DNA of 38,737 bases from Myxococcales bacterium. Lineage in GTDB: Bacteria; Myxococcota_A; Polyangia; Haliangiales; Haliangiaceae. The notes beneath the pieces were generated by a model that saw nothing but the letters and a program-made list of their open reading frames with translations, was not told the DNA's origin and did not search any database. Of this stretch, positions 16,696 through 25,412 are shown in pieces. Position 1 is the stretch's first letter. Each line of letters opens with the position of its first letter. The stretch covers positions 1-38,737 of the forward strand of contig JAQBQF010000251.1 in assembly GCA_028287115.1 (NCBI GenBank). The letters run 5' to 3'. A program made the translations under genes and the position numbers.

Positions 16696-17214
16696 TCAAC
16701 GGACGGTATCGGCGCATTCTAGGCGATCGTCGGCGGCACGCTTACACGAGAGCACCTCACCAATCTGATACCCGCCGCGCGTGAAGCGGTAGGACTGGAG
16801 CAGCAACCGGTTGCCGGTCTGCCGCCAGTAGGCGCGCACATCGCTCATGTTGTCTTCGCCCTTCGAACCGAGCGGTTCGAGCCCTGCCCCCGCGAACGTG
16901 CCGACGTATCGCGCGCACTCGCCGGCCGGATGCGTGAACACGTTCCAGTAGCAATTCTTCGGATCGGCGTCGCCCGTGCACATCGTGCGATCGACCACGA
17001 TCGTTTCGGGCCGGCCATCACCATCGAGGTCGCGATCCGCGTGCTCGACGCGCGGCACCTTACCCATCACGCCATCACGATTCGGTTCGCCACACACGCC
17101 GACCTGAACGGATGGTGTCGGGATCGTCATGGTTTGCGTCGAGTGCAGCTTGCCGTGCGTGCACGCGGACGCGACAACAACGATCAGTAGGCTCTTATAG
17201 AACATAGGCCTCAT
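16696..17214 (-). CDS. Putative lipoprotein with a Ca-binding-like Asp loop
   Basis: This 172-residue protein has a lipoprotein signal (SLLIVVVASAC, Cys18). The mature part contains DRDLDGDGRPETIVV near residues 60-75, which looks like the calcium-binding loop of FG-GAP/VCBS or dockerin-type repeats. Four or more cysteines (MCTGD, NCYW, ECARY, SCKRA, ECAD) suggest disulphides. I do not recognise a family. ATG 17205 (MFYKSLL), preceded by GAGG, may be the true start, three residues shorter. It is the first gene of an apparent minus-strand operon with the FHA-GGDEF cyclase and histidine kinase, so an envelope sensor role is conceivable but unproven. Confidence 0.7.
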   Translation of the reverse strand: MRPMFYKSLLIVVVASACTHGKLHSTQTMTIPTPSVQVGVCGEPNRDGVMGKVPRVEHADRDLDGDGRPETIVVDRTMCTGDADPKNCYWNVFTHPAGECARYVGTFAGAGLEPLGSKGEDNMSDVRAYWRQTGNRLLLQSYRFTRGGYQIGEVLSCKRAADDRLECADTVR

Positions 17215-17268
17215 CGGGAGCCGCCCCGGAGACCAAACCTACTGCAAAGTTCTTGTGCTTGCGAGCAG

Positions 17269-18645
17269 ATGACGCTACATCGAAGGTCGATGCGCTCGCG
17301 TTTTGGGGAGGACAACGCGCGCCGCCGCGAGCGCGGTGGCACACGCGTACGGCTTCTCGCAGTCGCCGCGCTGCTCGCCGGTGCAGGCCTGTTCATGCGT
17401 TCGGGCGCGGGCCCCGCTGCGAAGATCGAGGGCGACCCGCTCGACACCAGGCAAACGCCCGAGGAAGTCGCGAAATTCCAGGCGCTCGCACAAAAGCCGA
17501 TCACGAAACCGGCCGAGCTGCCGCCGATCGCGCTCGCGATCGATTTCGATCACATCACGAAGGAGGGCGATCACTACGAGGCGCCGCTCGCGGATGGTCG
17601 CCGCGCGATCCTGACGCTCGATCCGGATCTGCAAACGCTCGCCGAGAAGCTCCTCGATCAAGCACGCGCCCCACGCGGTGCGATCGTCGCGATGGCTCCC
17701 GATGGCCGGATCCTCGCGCTGGCGGGGCGCCGCACCGCGGAGCCGAAGGGCGGCACTAAAGGCACCGCCGACTGGCACCTCGCAACCGAGGTCTGGGCAC
17801 CGGCCGCGTCGATCTTCAAGCTGGTGACCGCGAGTGCGCTCGTCGGCAGCGGCGTCGATCCGGACGACAAGATTTGCTACCACGGCGGTCTGCGCTCCGT
17901 GACCGACTCGAACCTGCGCGATACGAAGAGCGACAACAACTGCCAGAGCCTGTCGTATGGCGTCGCGCATTCTAACAACGCGATCCTCGGCAAGCTCGCG
18001 TATCAGAAGCTCGAACCGACGGCGCTAGACAAGCTCGCGCGCGATCTCGGACTTGCCGGCATGCTGCCGGACACGCTCGGACTTGCCGGAACGTTCGGCG
18101 AGCTGTCGCTGCCGCAGACCAGGAGCCTCGAGCTCGCGCAAGCGGCCGCCGGCTTTTCGGGATCGCGCCTGTCGGTGCTCGGTGGCGCACTCCTCGCGGC
18201 AACGTTCGCAGACGCCGGTGAGCAGCCGAAGCCCCGGCTCGTCGCATCGATCGTCGGTGCAGGCGTCGGCGCGGCGGCCGACACCATCGTGCCTCCGCCC
18301 CATCGCGTGCTCGCAGAAACGATCGCGCGTTCGGTCGGCAAGATGATGGTCGCCACGTGCGATAGCGGGAGCGCTTCGCGGTCGTTTGGAAAACGCAGAC
18401 CGATCAAGGTGGCCGGCAAGACCGGGACACTCACGACGAACACGCCGTTCTTCATGGAGCACTCGTGGTTCGTCGGGTACGCGCCGGCCGAGAAGCCGGA
18501 GATCATCGTGTCCGTCCTACTCGGCAATCCCGAGAGCTGGCACCTGCGCGGCCACGAAGCTGCCAGGAAAATGATCGATCGTGCCGTTCATCGTGAGGAA
18601 GATCGCGCCGACAAACTCGCGGAACGACAAGCCAAGCAGCGTTAG
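17269..18645 (+). CDS. Penicillin-binding transpeptidase-domain protein
   Basis: A 458-residue protein with an Arg-rich start, one N-terminal membrane segment (about residues 27-45) and a periplasmic transpeptidase domain. Active-site motifs are in order: S-I-F-K at 181-184, S-N-N at 235-237 and K-T-G at 384-386. Supporting text includes LTLDPDLQTLAEKLL and RGAIVAMAPDGRILALAG, the entry of the PBP transpeptidase fold. It should form peptidoglycan cross-links and bind beta-lactams. The class B pedestal/dimerisation domain (about 150 extra residues) is absent, and there is no glycosyltransferase domain, so it is a compact stand-alone enzyme. ATG 17290, with GAAGG upstream, is an alternative start. 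The C-terminus is charged (about residues 440-458). Confidence 0.85.
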   Translation: MTLHRRSMRSRFGEDNARRRERGGTRVRLLAVAALLAGAGLFMRSGAGPAAKIEGDPLDTRQTPEEVAKFQALAQKPITKPAELPPIALAIDFDHITKEGDHYEAPLADGRRAILTLDPDLQTLAEKLLDQARAPRGAIVAMAPDGRILALAGRRTAEPKGGTKGTADWHLATEVWAPAASIFKLVTASALVGSGVDPDDKICYHGGLRSVTDSNLRDTKSDNNCQSLSYGVAHSNNAILGKLAYQKLEPTALDKLARDLGLAGMLPDTLGLAGTFGELSLPQTRSLELAQAAAGFSGSRLSVLGGALLAATFADAGEQPKPRLVASIVGAGVGAAADTIVPPPHRVLAETIARSVGKMMVATCDSGSASRSFGKRRPIKVAGKTGTLTTNTPFFMEHSWFVGYAPAEKPEIIVSVLLGNPESWHLRGHEAARKMIDRAVHREEDRADKLAERQAKQR

Positions 18646-18678
18646 TGATACGCTGGCCAGGCGTCCGTGGGAGGAACT

Positions 18679-19833
18679 ATGTCTAGGCTAGTCATCATCG
18701 TCGTCGCGATTTCGCTCGCGAGCAGCGGGTACGCGCACGCGCAGGCGCAAGTCGACATTGCCGCGCGCGAGAACGAAGAAGGCAAAGACCTGATGTTCGG
18801 CGGCAGGTATGCCGAGGCGAGCGCGAAGTTTCGTGACGCCGTCGCCCGCGTGCCGGAGGCCAAGTACTTCTTCAACCTGTGCACGTCGCTCTATCAAGAA
18901 GGCAAGTTCGGCGAGGCGCTCACCGCGTGTAACGCCGTCGAGAAGAACAACCCGGACGACAAGCTCCACGGCAAGACGACCAAGCTCGTCGACAAGATCA
19001 AAGTCGAAGCAAAGGGCCAGGGCATCGACCTGCAGCCGACCGGCGGTGGTGGTGGCGATCAAAACCTCACCGATCCTGCGCATGTGCCCGACGGCAATCC
19101 GAACGTCACCGGACCTACCGGACCGGGTCCGACCGGCCCGGGAGGCACGGTTCCGACCGGCACACGGCCGCAGCAGCCGTACGCCGTCGGCCGTCCGCCG
19201 ACGCAAGGTCTGTTCACCGGTTCTGCGCCCGAGCACAACTACACGTGGTCGCTCGGCGTCGATCTTTTCGGCGGCGGCGCGAATATCGGCCAGCCGGGCG
19301 TCTACGGCACGGCGTCGGGCGGCATCCGGTTCAAGGGCGACTACATCGTCTCGCCCGCGTCCCGCGTCGGCGTCCAAGGCTACTTGCAGATCACGAACAT
19401 CGGCGCCGGCAATGGAATGTCGACGACCGCGGTCGGTAACCTCGACATCTTCGATGTCGGCATCGCTGCGTACAAGCACCTGTGTGTCGGCGGACGCTTG
19501 TGTTTGACCCCGCTCGGCGGTGTTTCGCTCGCGATGATGGATCCGAACCAAGACCAAGGGACCGGCAGCCAGACGTTCAACTACGCGGCGCTCGGTTTGC
19601 GTGGCGAGATCAACGCGTCGTTTGCGTTTGGTAGCCGCTACGAATACGTCCTCCAGGTCATGCTCGGCGTGAACTACTACTCGAGAGTCCTCGCCGAGCC
19701 GACCGACGGCATCTCTCCGACCGCGATGGACCTCGGACTCGATAAGGGTGGCCCCGCCGGCTACTTCGGAGTCGGCTTCACCTACCGGTTCAACACACCG
19801 TTCGGCCAAGCTCCGTTCGTGACGCTCGAGTAG
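18679..19833 (+). CDS. TPR plus beta-barrel outer-membrane protein
   Basis: The start ATG 18679 is preceded by GGGAGGA and gives a clean signal peptide (MSRLVIIVVAISLASSGYAHAQAQ). A TPR-like helical pair follows (GKDLMFGGRYAEASAKFRDAV and FNLCTSLYQEGKFGEALTAC). Next come a Gly/Pro/Thr linker (about residues 115-170) and a C-terminal region of alternating hydrophobic strands from about 185 on, ending in FGVGFTYRF with a short tail, as in small outer-membrane barrels. I do not know its ligand. The composition resembles outer-membrane proteins I associate with myxobacteria, but no family is claimed. The gene follows the transpeptidase by 33 bases, so co-transcription is likely. A small GCGCCG hairpin starts at its stop codon. 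Confidence 0.75.
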   Translation: MSRLVIIVVAISLASSGYAHAQAQVDIAARENEEGKDLMFGGRYAEASAKFRDAVARVPEAKYFFNLCTSLYQEGKFGEALTACNAVEKNNPDDKLHGKTTKLVDKIKVEAKGQGIDLQPTGGGGGDQNLTDPAHVPDGNPNVTGPTGPGPTGPGGTVPTGTRPQQPYAVGRPPTQGLFTGSAPEHNYTWSLGVDLFGGGANIGQPGVYGTASGGIRFKGDYIVSPASRVGVQGYLQITNIGAGNGMSTTAVGNLDIFDVGIAAYKHLCVGGRLCLTPLGGVSLAMMDPNQDQGTGSQTFNYAALGLRGEINASFAFGSRYEYVLQVMLGVNYYSRVLAEPTDGISPTAMDLGLDKGGPAGYFGVGFTYRFNTPFGQAPFVTLE

Positions 19834-19849
19834 CGCCGTTTTTCGGCGC
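19833..19849 (+). terminator. Weak hairpin at the end of the TPR-barrel gene
   Basis: GCGCCG and CGGCGC flank a five-T loop and start on the last base of the stop codon. There is no T-tract after the stem, so it may only pause transcription or protect the 3' end. Confidence 0.35.
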
Positions 19850-19894
19850 GACCAACCGGTTCGCGCGTCGATGAATTCGGGTATGGTCTCCGCG

Positions 19895-19908
19895 CTGCAA
19901 TTTTGCAG
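19895..19908. promoter_or_regulatory. 14-bp palindrome upstream of citrate synthase
   Basis: CTGCAATTTTGCAG is a perfect 6-bp inverted repeat around TT. It ends 18 bases before the gltA start, just before the GGAG ribosome-binding site, and follows a TATGGT box (19882-19887) that may be a -10. Its position suits an operator that represses or tunes gltA; this is an inference. Confidence 0.4.
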
Positions 19909-19926
19909 TGGTAGTAGGAGACCGCC

Positions 19927-21222
<1,296 letters not shown>

Positions 21223-21242
21223 GTCGCGGTCGATCGGCCGGC

Positions 21243-21281
21243 CAGCTCGATGCGTTCGCGCGCATCGAGCTGTTTGCGTTT
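21243..21281 (+). terminator. Intrinsic terminator of gltA
   Basis: CAGCTCGATGCG (21243-21254) and CGCATCGAGCTG (21261-21272) make a perfect 12-bp stem with a TTCGCG loop. TTTGCGTTT follows. It lies 20 bases after the gltA stop. The T-tract is interrupted by GCG. Confidence 0.75.
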
Positions 21282-21325
21282 CGGGCCGCACCTGCGCGCT
21301 GTTTTGGAGGGACCCGATCCCAGAT

Positions 21326-21459
21326 CACCGACAAGGCGCCGAGGGGCCAAGGTCGGACGGAGATTTGTTTCGGCGGACGGATTTGAGCGGGCGGACGCAA
21401 CTCGCGCGCAGCGCGAAAACGGTCTCTTCTCGATCTTGGCGCCTTTGGGCCGGCGGTTG
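21326..21459. repeat. Inverted-end intergenic repeat, copy 2
   Basis: Left-end text AAGGCGCCGAGGGGCCAAGG (21333-21352) matches copy 1 at 14759 with two mismatches over 20 bases. Right-end text GATCTTGGCGCCTT (21432-21445) matches copy 1 exactly, and a CGGCGGTTG tail follows at 21451-21459. Ends are inverted but less exact than in copy 1. The centre differs between copies. It fills most of the 304-base convergent gap between gltA and the CAP gene; besides this and the gltA terminator I see nothing there. Confidence 0.65.
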
Positions 21460-21526
21460 ATCAGGCTCGGGGACCCCGCACGATGCGATTTGCGTGCACC
21501 CACCGCGACGGGCGGCGATCGCGGCC

Positions 21527-22207
21527 CTAGCGACAGCCGGCCGGCAGCACGTTCTCGCGGTACTGGCCTTCCCAGTTGCCGGGCGGATCGTAGTTGCACA
21601 CCCAGACGTCGTTGCCGTTGCACTGCGAGTGACCGCAGCCGACGTGCGTGGTGCCGCGCCAGACGACCTGCGTGAAGTGCCCCGTCTTCATCGAGAAGCC
21701 ACCGTCGGGGAACTTGTAGAGCTTGATCTCGTCGTACCACATCGCGACGGTCGCCTCGGGATCGAGCACGCCCTCGGTGCCGGCCGCGAGATTCTCACCG
21801 TAGCTGCCGCCGCTGTGGCCGAACGTGCAGCCCGCGTCACGTAGGTGGTTCGCCCATTTCTGGGCGACGTCGGCGAGCTTCTGCGACCACGACAGCGGCG
21901 CGGCGCAATGCTTGGCACGGACGCGGTTGTGCGCGTCGACAAAGCGCTGAGCGACCGAGCCACCCTTCGCCGGAGGGGCCGCAGGAGCAGCGGGTGACGC
22001 TGTCGGCTCGGACCGAGCCGCCGCGGGACCGGCCGTGGGCGCCGATGCCGGTTGCGATGACCACGGTTCTCCGCCCGGCGATCCTTGCGGCTGATTCTGT
22101 TGACCGGCGGGCTGTTGGTAGATCGGCCCGCACGCCAGTGCAGCGACCGAGGGGACGACCGAGGCGACGCACGCGATGACAGAGTCCGTTCGCATCGCGT
22201 GAAACAT
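21527..22207 (-). CDS. CAP/SCP-family secreted lipoprotein
   Basis: This 226-residue protein has a lipoprotein signal with Cys26 (SVVPSVAALAC), a Pro/Ala/Gln-rich linker (about 30-80) and one CAP (PR-1/SCP/Tpx-1) domain. The CAP motifs are HNRVRAKHCAAPLSWSQKLA, FGHSGGSYGENLAAGT, GHFTQVVWRGTTHVGCGHSQ and VCNYDPPGNWEGQYRENV, including the usual His/Glu cavity residues and paired cysteines. The general architecture closely resembles eukaryotic pathogenesis-related proteins, as bacterial members with four CAP boxes often do. Function in bacteria is mostly unknown (lipid binding or proteolysis have been proposed for the family). I chose ATG 22207; ATG 22195 is also possible. It is divergent from apaG, 96 bases away. 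Confidence 0.88.
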   Translation of the reverse strand: MFHAMRTDSVIACVASVVPSVAALACGPIYQQPAGQQNQPQGSPGGEPWSSQPASAPTAGPAAARSEPTASPAAPAAPPAKGGSVAQRFVDAHNRVRAKHCAAPLSWSQKLADVAQKWANHLRDAGCTFGHSGGSYGENLAAGTEGVLDPEATVAMWYDEIKLYKFPDGGFSMKTGHFTQVVWRGTTHVGCGHSQCNGNDVWVCNYDPPGNWEGQYRENVLPAGCR

Positions 22208-22303
22208 GACACGTCGTTCCCGAACGGTCTTGAAACTAACGGCCCGACACGCCAGATTGCACGCGTGCCTCGCACCACGGTCGCCGAGCCGACGTCCTCT
22301 GCC

Positions 22304-22684
22304 ATGACCGAGGGCATCCGCGTCCGCGTCCAGTCGCAATACCTGCCGGATCAATCGTCGCCGCGTGACGATCGTTACGTCTTCGCGTACACGATCACGA
22401 TCTCGAACGAAAGCGGCCGCACGTCGCAGCTGCGGACTCGTCATTGGATCATCACCGACGGCCGGGGCTCGGTCGAAGAAGTGCGCGGCGACGGTGTCGT
22501 CGGTGAACAGCCACGGCTATCTCCCGGCCAGAGCTTCCAGTACACGTCGGGCTGCGTGCTGACGACGCCGATCGGCACGATGCACGGCACGTATCGGTTC
22601 TGGCGCGACGACGGCACGTACTTCGACGCCGAGATCGCGCAGTTCTCGCTCGCGGCTCCCGTGCGCAACGACGACGCGAACTGA
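22304..22684 (+). CDS. apaG: ApaG-domain protein
   Basis: This 126-residue protein spans the ApaG/DUF525 beta-sandwich. The hallmark stretches are GIRVRVQSQYLP, YVFAYTITISNES, LRTRHWIITDGRG, VRGDGVVGEQPRLSPGQSF and YTSGCVLTTPIGTMHGTYRF. E. coli ApaG has 125 residues, which supports ATG 22304; an in-frame GTG at 22265 would add 13. ApaG is linked to Co/Mg resistance and diadenosine tetraphosphate metabolism in enterics, but its biochemical role is still not firm. No apaH or ksgA gene, its usual enteric neighbours, is present here. Confidence 0.93.
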   Translation: MTEGIRVRVQSQYLPDQSSPRDDRYVFAYTITISNESGRTSQLRTRHWIITDGRGSVEEVRGDGVVGEQPRLSPGQSFQYTSGCVLTTPIGTMHGTYRFWRDDGTYFDAEIAQFSLAAPVRNDDAN

Positions 22685-22768
22685 GCCGAATCGACTAGTT
22701 GAGCCGGTACGCGGATGTAGGCGAGAAAAACTCAAAGCCTTCACGTACCCTATGCGTCTAATTTCCCG

Positions 22769-23467
22769 ATGACGAACCCCGCTCGCCCGCGCTCGCCCGC
22801 GCGCCCCATGTCGGGGCCCGAGCGCGAAGCAGCGACTGCCTCGGCGCTCGTCGCCGAAGCCAAAGCGGGTGACCAGCGCGCGTTCGAAGCGCTGGTGCGC
22901 CGCTATCGCAAGCGGATCTTCGCGCTCGCGCTCCACATCACCGGTAGCTCGAGCGAGGCCGACGACATCGCGCAAGAGGTGTTCCTCAAGGCGTATCGCG
23001 CGCTCGCGGAGTTCGAAGGGCGCAGTCAGTTCTTCACGTGGGTCTACCGGATGACGGTGAACCGATCGCTCAACTCGCGGCGCGATCGCGCGCGCCGTGG
23101 CGAAGACACGCTCGATGATCCTCGTCTCGAGCTCGCCGTCGCGGTCGATGCGCGCAGCAACCCCTCGCGCGAAGCCGAGCTCCGCCAGACCTATTCGCGT
23201 CTACTCCGCGCTCTCGACTCGCTGCCGATCGATATGCGTACGACGGTGATCCTCGTGTCGCTGCAGGGGATGTCCCACGGCGAGGCCGCTGTGATTCAGA
23301 AGGTCAGCGATGGCACGATCGCGTGGCGGATGCACGAAGCGCGGCGCCGGCTCCACGAAGCGATGGCGCCCGAGAAGCTCGTCCGCCCGCGCGCGCTGTC
23401 TGCCGAGCTGGCCCGCCTGCTCACCGATGCAGGTCTCCCGATCCTGCATCTCAAGCCAAGCAATTAG
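22769..23467 (+). CDS. ECF-type RNA polymerase sigma factor
   Basis: At 232 residues this is a group 4 (extracytoplasmic function) sigma factor. Region 2 runs from FEALVRRYRKRIFALALHIT through EADDIAQEVFLKAYRAL to FFTWVYRMTVNRSLN. Region 4 includes LLRALDSLPIDMRTTVILVS and the helix-turn-helix GMSHGEAAVIQKVSDGTIAW. A 30-residue N-terminal Pro/Arg extension and a 35-residue C-terminal tail flank these. ATG 22808 is an alternative start, which would remove the first 13 residues. No anti-sigma factor is adjacent: the next gene is on the other strand 18 bases away, so regulation must come from elsewhere or from the C-terminal tail. Confidence 0.92.
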   Translation: MTNPARPRSPARPMSGPEREAATASALVAEAKAGDQRAFEALVRRYRKRIFALALHITGSSSEADDIAQEVFLKAYRALAEFEGRSQFFTWVYRMTVNRSLNSRRDRARRGEDTLDDPRLELAVAVDARSNPSREAELRQTYSRLLRALDSLPIDMRTTVILVSLQGMSHGEAAVIQKVSDGTIAWRMHEARRRLHEAMAPEKLVRPRALSAELARLLTDAGLPILHLKPSN

Positions 23468-23468
23468 G

Positions 23469-23483
23469 GTCAGACCGTCTGAC
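23469..23483. terminator. Short palindrome between convergent genes
   Basis: GTCAGAC and GTCTGAC flank one C inside the 18-base gap between the sigma factor and glutathione transferase stops. A 6-bp hairpin with a CCG loop can form on either strand. It has no T-tract, so bidirectional termination is only a possibility. Confidence 0.35.
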
Positions 23484-23485
23484 TC

Positions 23486-24142
23486 TCACATGACGGCGTA
23501 CGGACCGCCGCGCTCGAGGGCACGCTTGTAGGCCGGCCGCGCGTGGATGGTCTCGACGTAGCGCTTGATCCGGTCGGGCGCGTTCGGCACGCGTGCGGCG
23601 ATCGCGTCCATCGGGAAGCTCATCTGGATGTCCGCGGCCGTGAGCTCGGAGCCCGCGAACCACGGTGACTTGTCGAGCTCGGCCTCGAGGAACTCGACGT
23701 GGCGCTTGAGGTTGGGATTGATGAAGCCGTCGTCGAGCGTGCCCGCGATCTTGTTCGCGATCGGCCGGACGATGAACGGCGCCTTGCGGATCCTGCTCGT
23801 GATCAGCTTCATCAGCAGAAACGGCATGAGCGAGCCCTCCGCGTAGTGCATGTAGTAGCGATACTTCAAGTACTCCGGCGTCCCCGGCTTCGGCGCGAGC
23901 CGGCCGTGTCCGTACTTCTCGACGATGTACTCGAGGATCGCCGCCGACTCGGCGACGGTGTCGGCTCCGTCGGTGACGACCGGAGACTTGCCGAGCGGAT
24001 GAATCTTCTGGAGCGCCGGCGGTGCGAGGCTCGTCTTCGGATCGCGCTCGTACTTCTCGAGCGTGTACGGCAGCTCGAGCTCTTCGAGCAGCCACAGGAT
24101 CCGTTGCGACCGCGAGTTGTTGAGGTGGTGCACCGTCAGCAT
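23486..24142 (-). CDS. Glutathione S-transferase
   Basis: The 218-residue protein has the thioredoxin-like N-terminal domain with LNNSRSQRILWLLEELELPY, the cis-Pro in GKSPVVTDG (Pro54) and the glutathione-binding ESAAILEYI (65-73). An all-helical C-terminal domain follows (EFLEAELDKSPWFAGSELTAADIQMSFP). Ser10 is the likely catalytic Ser of beta/theta-like classes. It should conjugate or reduce electrophiles using glutathione in the cytoplasm; the substrate is unknown. It is downstream of the Uma2-type gene on the same strand, 17 bases apart, so they may share a transcript. Confidence 0.93.
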   Translation of the reverse strand: MLTVHHLNNSRSQRILWLLEELELPYTLEKYERDPKTSLAPPALQKIHPLGKSPVVTDGADTVAESAAILEYIVEKYGHGRLAPKPGTPEYLKYRYYMHYAEGSLMPFLLMKLITSRIRKAPFIVRPIANKIAGTLDDGFINPNLKRHVEFLEAELDKSPWFAGSELTAADIQMSFPMDAIAARVPNAPDRIKRYVETIHARPAYKRALERGGPYAVM

Positions 24143-24159
24143 GCGACGGTTATACGCGG

Positions 24160-24759
24160 CTACGCGTGCGGGGTGCGCAGCGCATCGCGGAATGCACGAA
24201 TCGCGGCGGTGGTGCTAGGACGATCGAGACACGAGCACAGCAGGTCGAGATCGAGACCCGGCAAGAACCCGCTGCGCCGTGCGGTGGCCCACGCTCCCTT
24301 GCGCAACACATGAACGACGATCTTGCCGCGCTTCCAGAACCACACCTCGGGAACGTCGAGGCGTTCATAGACCTCGAGCTTGTTGATGCTGCCGCTCGTG
24401 TGGATCACTTCGATCGCGAGATGCGGGCGCTTCCGCCTCCCGTACGGGCCGATGATGTAGCACTCGTCGGGCTCGCAGCCGACCCGACGCCGCTTGTTCT
24501 TGAGCAGCCAGCTCCCGACGCTCGAGATCTCGATGTTCGCGTCGAGCGCGTAAAATTCGACGAGTGCGCCGATATTGGACTTCGCGCGCTCGTGATCGAC
24601 GGACGGGCTCATCAGCTCGAGCACTCCGTCGAGGTACGCGATCCGCGGCACCGGCGCGTCGTCCTTGATCGCGAGTCGATGCTCGAGCTCGCGCCACGAG
24701 ACTCCGCGTAGCGTGACGATCTCGTCGTCGTGACGCGTCTCGATCTCGTCGTCCTCCAT
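24160..24759 (-). CDS. Uma2-family (DUF820) nuclease-fold protein
   Basis: At 199 residues this protein has the PD-(D/E)xK fold pattern of the Uma2 family: WRELEHRL, an EPDECYIIG segment (Asp98), RPHLAIEVIHTSG (Glu117), KLEVYERLDVPEVWFW (Lys127) and RSGFLPGLD. The core acidic and Lys residues are kept, so it could be active. Uma2 proteins are abundant in cyanobacteria, Myxococcota and Planctomycetes; their cellular role is unknown and they are only predicted endonucleases. An acidic N-terminus (MEDDEIETRHDDE) is unusual. It lies upstream of the glutathione transferase gene and diverges from the [2Fe-2S] gene across 158 bases, in which I see no other feature. Confidence 0.88.
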   Translation of the reverse strand: MEDDEIETRHDDEIVTLRGVSWRELEHRLAIKDDAPVPRIAYLDGVLELMSPSVDHERAKSNIGALVEFYALDANIEISSVGSWLLKNKRRRVGCEPDECYIIGPYGRRKRPHLAIEVIHTSGSINKLEVYERLDVPEVWFWKRGKIVVHVLRKGAWATARRSGFLPGLDLDLLCSCLDRPSTTAAIRAFRDALRTPHA

Positions 24760-24917
24760 AGAACGATCCTAGCACCGCGCGCCGAGCACGCCGGATGCCA
24801 TTTCGAGCGCCCGCCGATTCACGCACTTGCGTCGCCCCTCGTCCGCGAATCGTTCGGACAGTCCGCCGCGCGGCCGTCCACCTTGCGAATCACGCCTGAC
24901 TCGAGGAGGATGCGCCC

Positions 24918-25358
24918 GTGAAGACACCGACACGCTCGCCGACTCACGAGGACGTCGAGCTCTCGCGTCTGTCGTCGATGGGACTCGAGCTCGAGGACAT
25001 CGTGGACAACGAGCGCGTGACGATTCCCGCGATGACCGAGCTCGCCGAAGATCGCGGCCGCCCGGTGAGTCACTATCTCGCGGCGGCGGCGCTGCAGGAG
25101 CTCCGCGTCGCCGAGACCGGGCCCCTCACCGTCCGCGTGTGCGCCGGGACCTGCCAGCGGTGGGGCGCGCTCGATCTGCTCGATCACCTCGCCGAACGCT
25201 GGCACAAGACGAAGACGTTCACGATCGCGCCGGTCAGCTGCCTCGATCGTTGCGATCTCGCGCCCGCATGCGAGATCCACGGGGCGCACGGCCAGCTCGT
25301 GCTCGCACCGGCGACCAAGCAGTCTCTCGACGACGCGCTCGCCAGCCTCGCCGATTAG
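24918..25358 (+). CDS. NuoE-like thioredoxin-fold [2Fe-2S] protein
   Basis: This 146-residue protein begins at GTG, seven bases after GAGGAGGA. An N-terminal helical part resembles the start of NuoE/HoxE subunits (RVTIPAMTELAEDRGRPVSHYLA). The C-terminal thioredoxin-like ferredoxin has VCAGTCQRWGA with Cys75 and Cys79, and SCLDRCDLAPAC with Cys108, Cys112 and Cys118. NuoE normally has Cys-x4-Cys then Cys-x3-Cys; here the first pair is one residue closer, so cluster geometry may differ. No nuoF-like flavoprotein gene is nearby. It could be an electron carrier or part of a hydrogenase/formate dehydrogenase made elsewhere. Confidence 0.82.
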   Translation: MKTPTRSPTHEDVELSRLSSMGLELEDIVDNERVTIPAMTELAEDRGRPVSHYLAAAALQELRVAETGPLTVRVCAGTCQRWGALDLLDHLAERWHKTKTFTIAPVSCLDRCDLAPACEIHGAHGQLVLAPATKQSLDDALASLAD

Positions 25359-25412
25359 CGGGCAGCTGATTGCGGTTCTCGCAACGGCCGCTGCCGCCGG
25401 CTCGCGCGGTCG

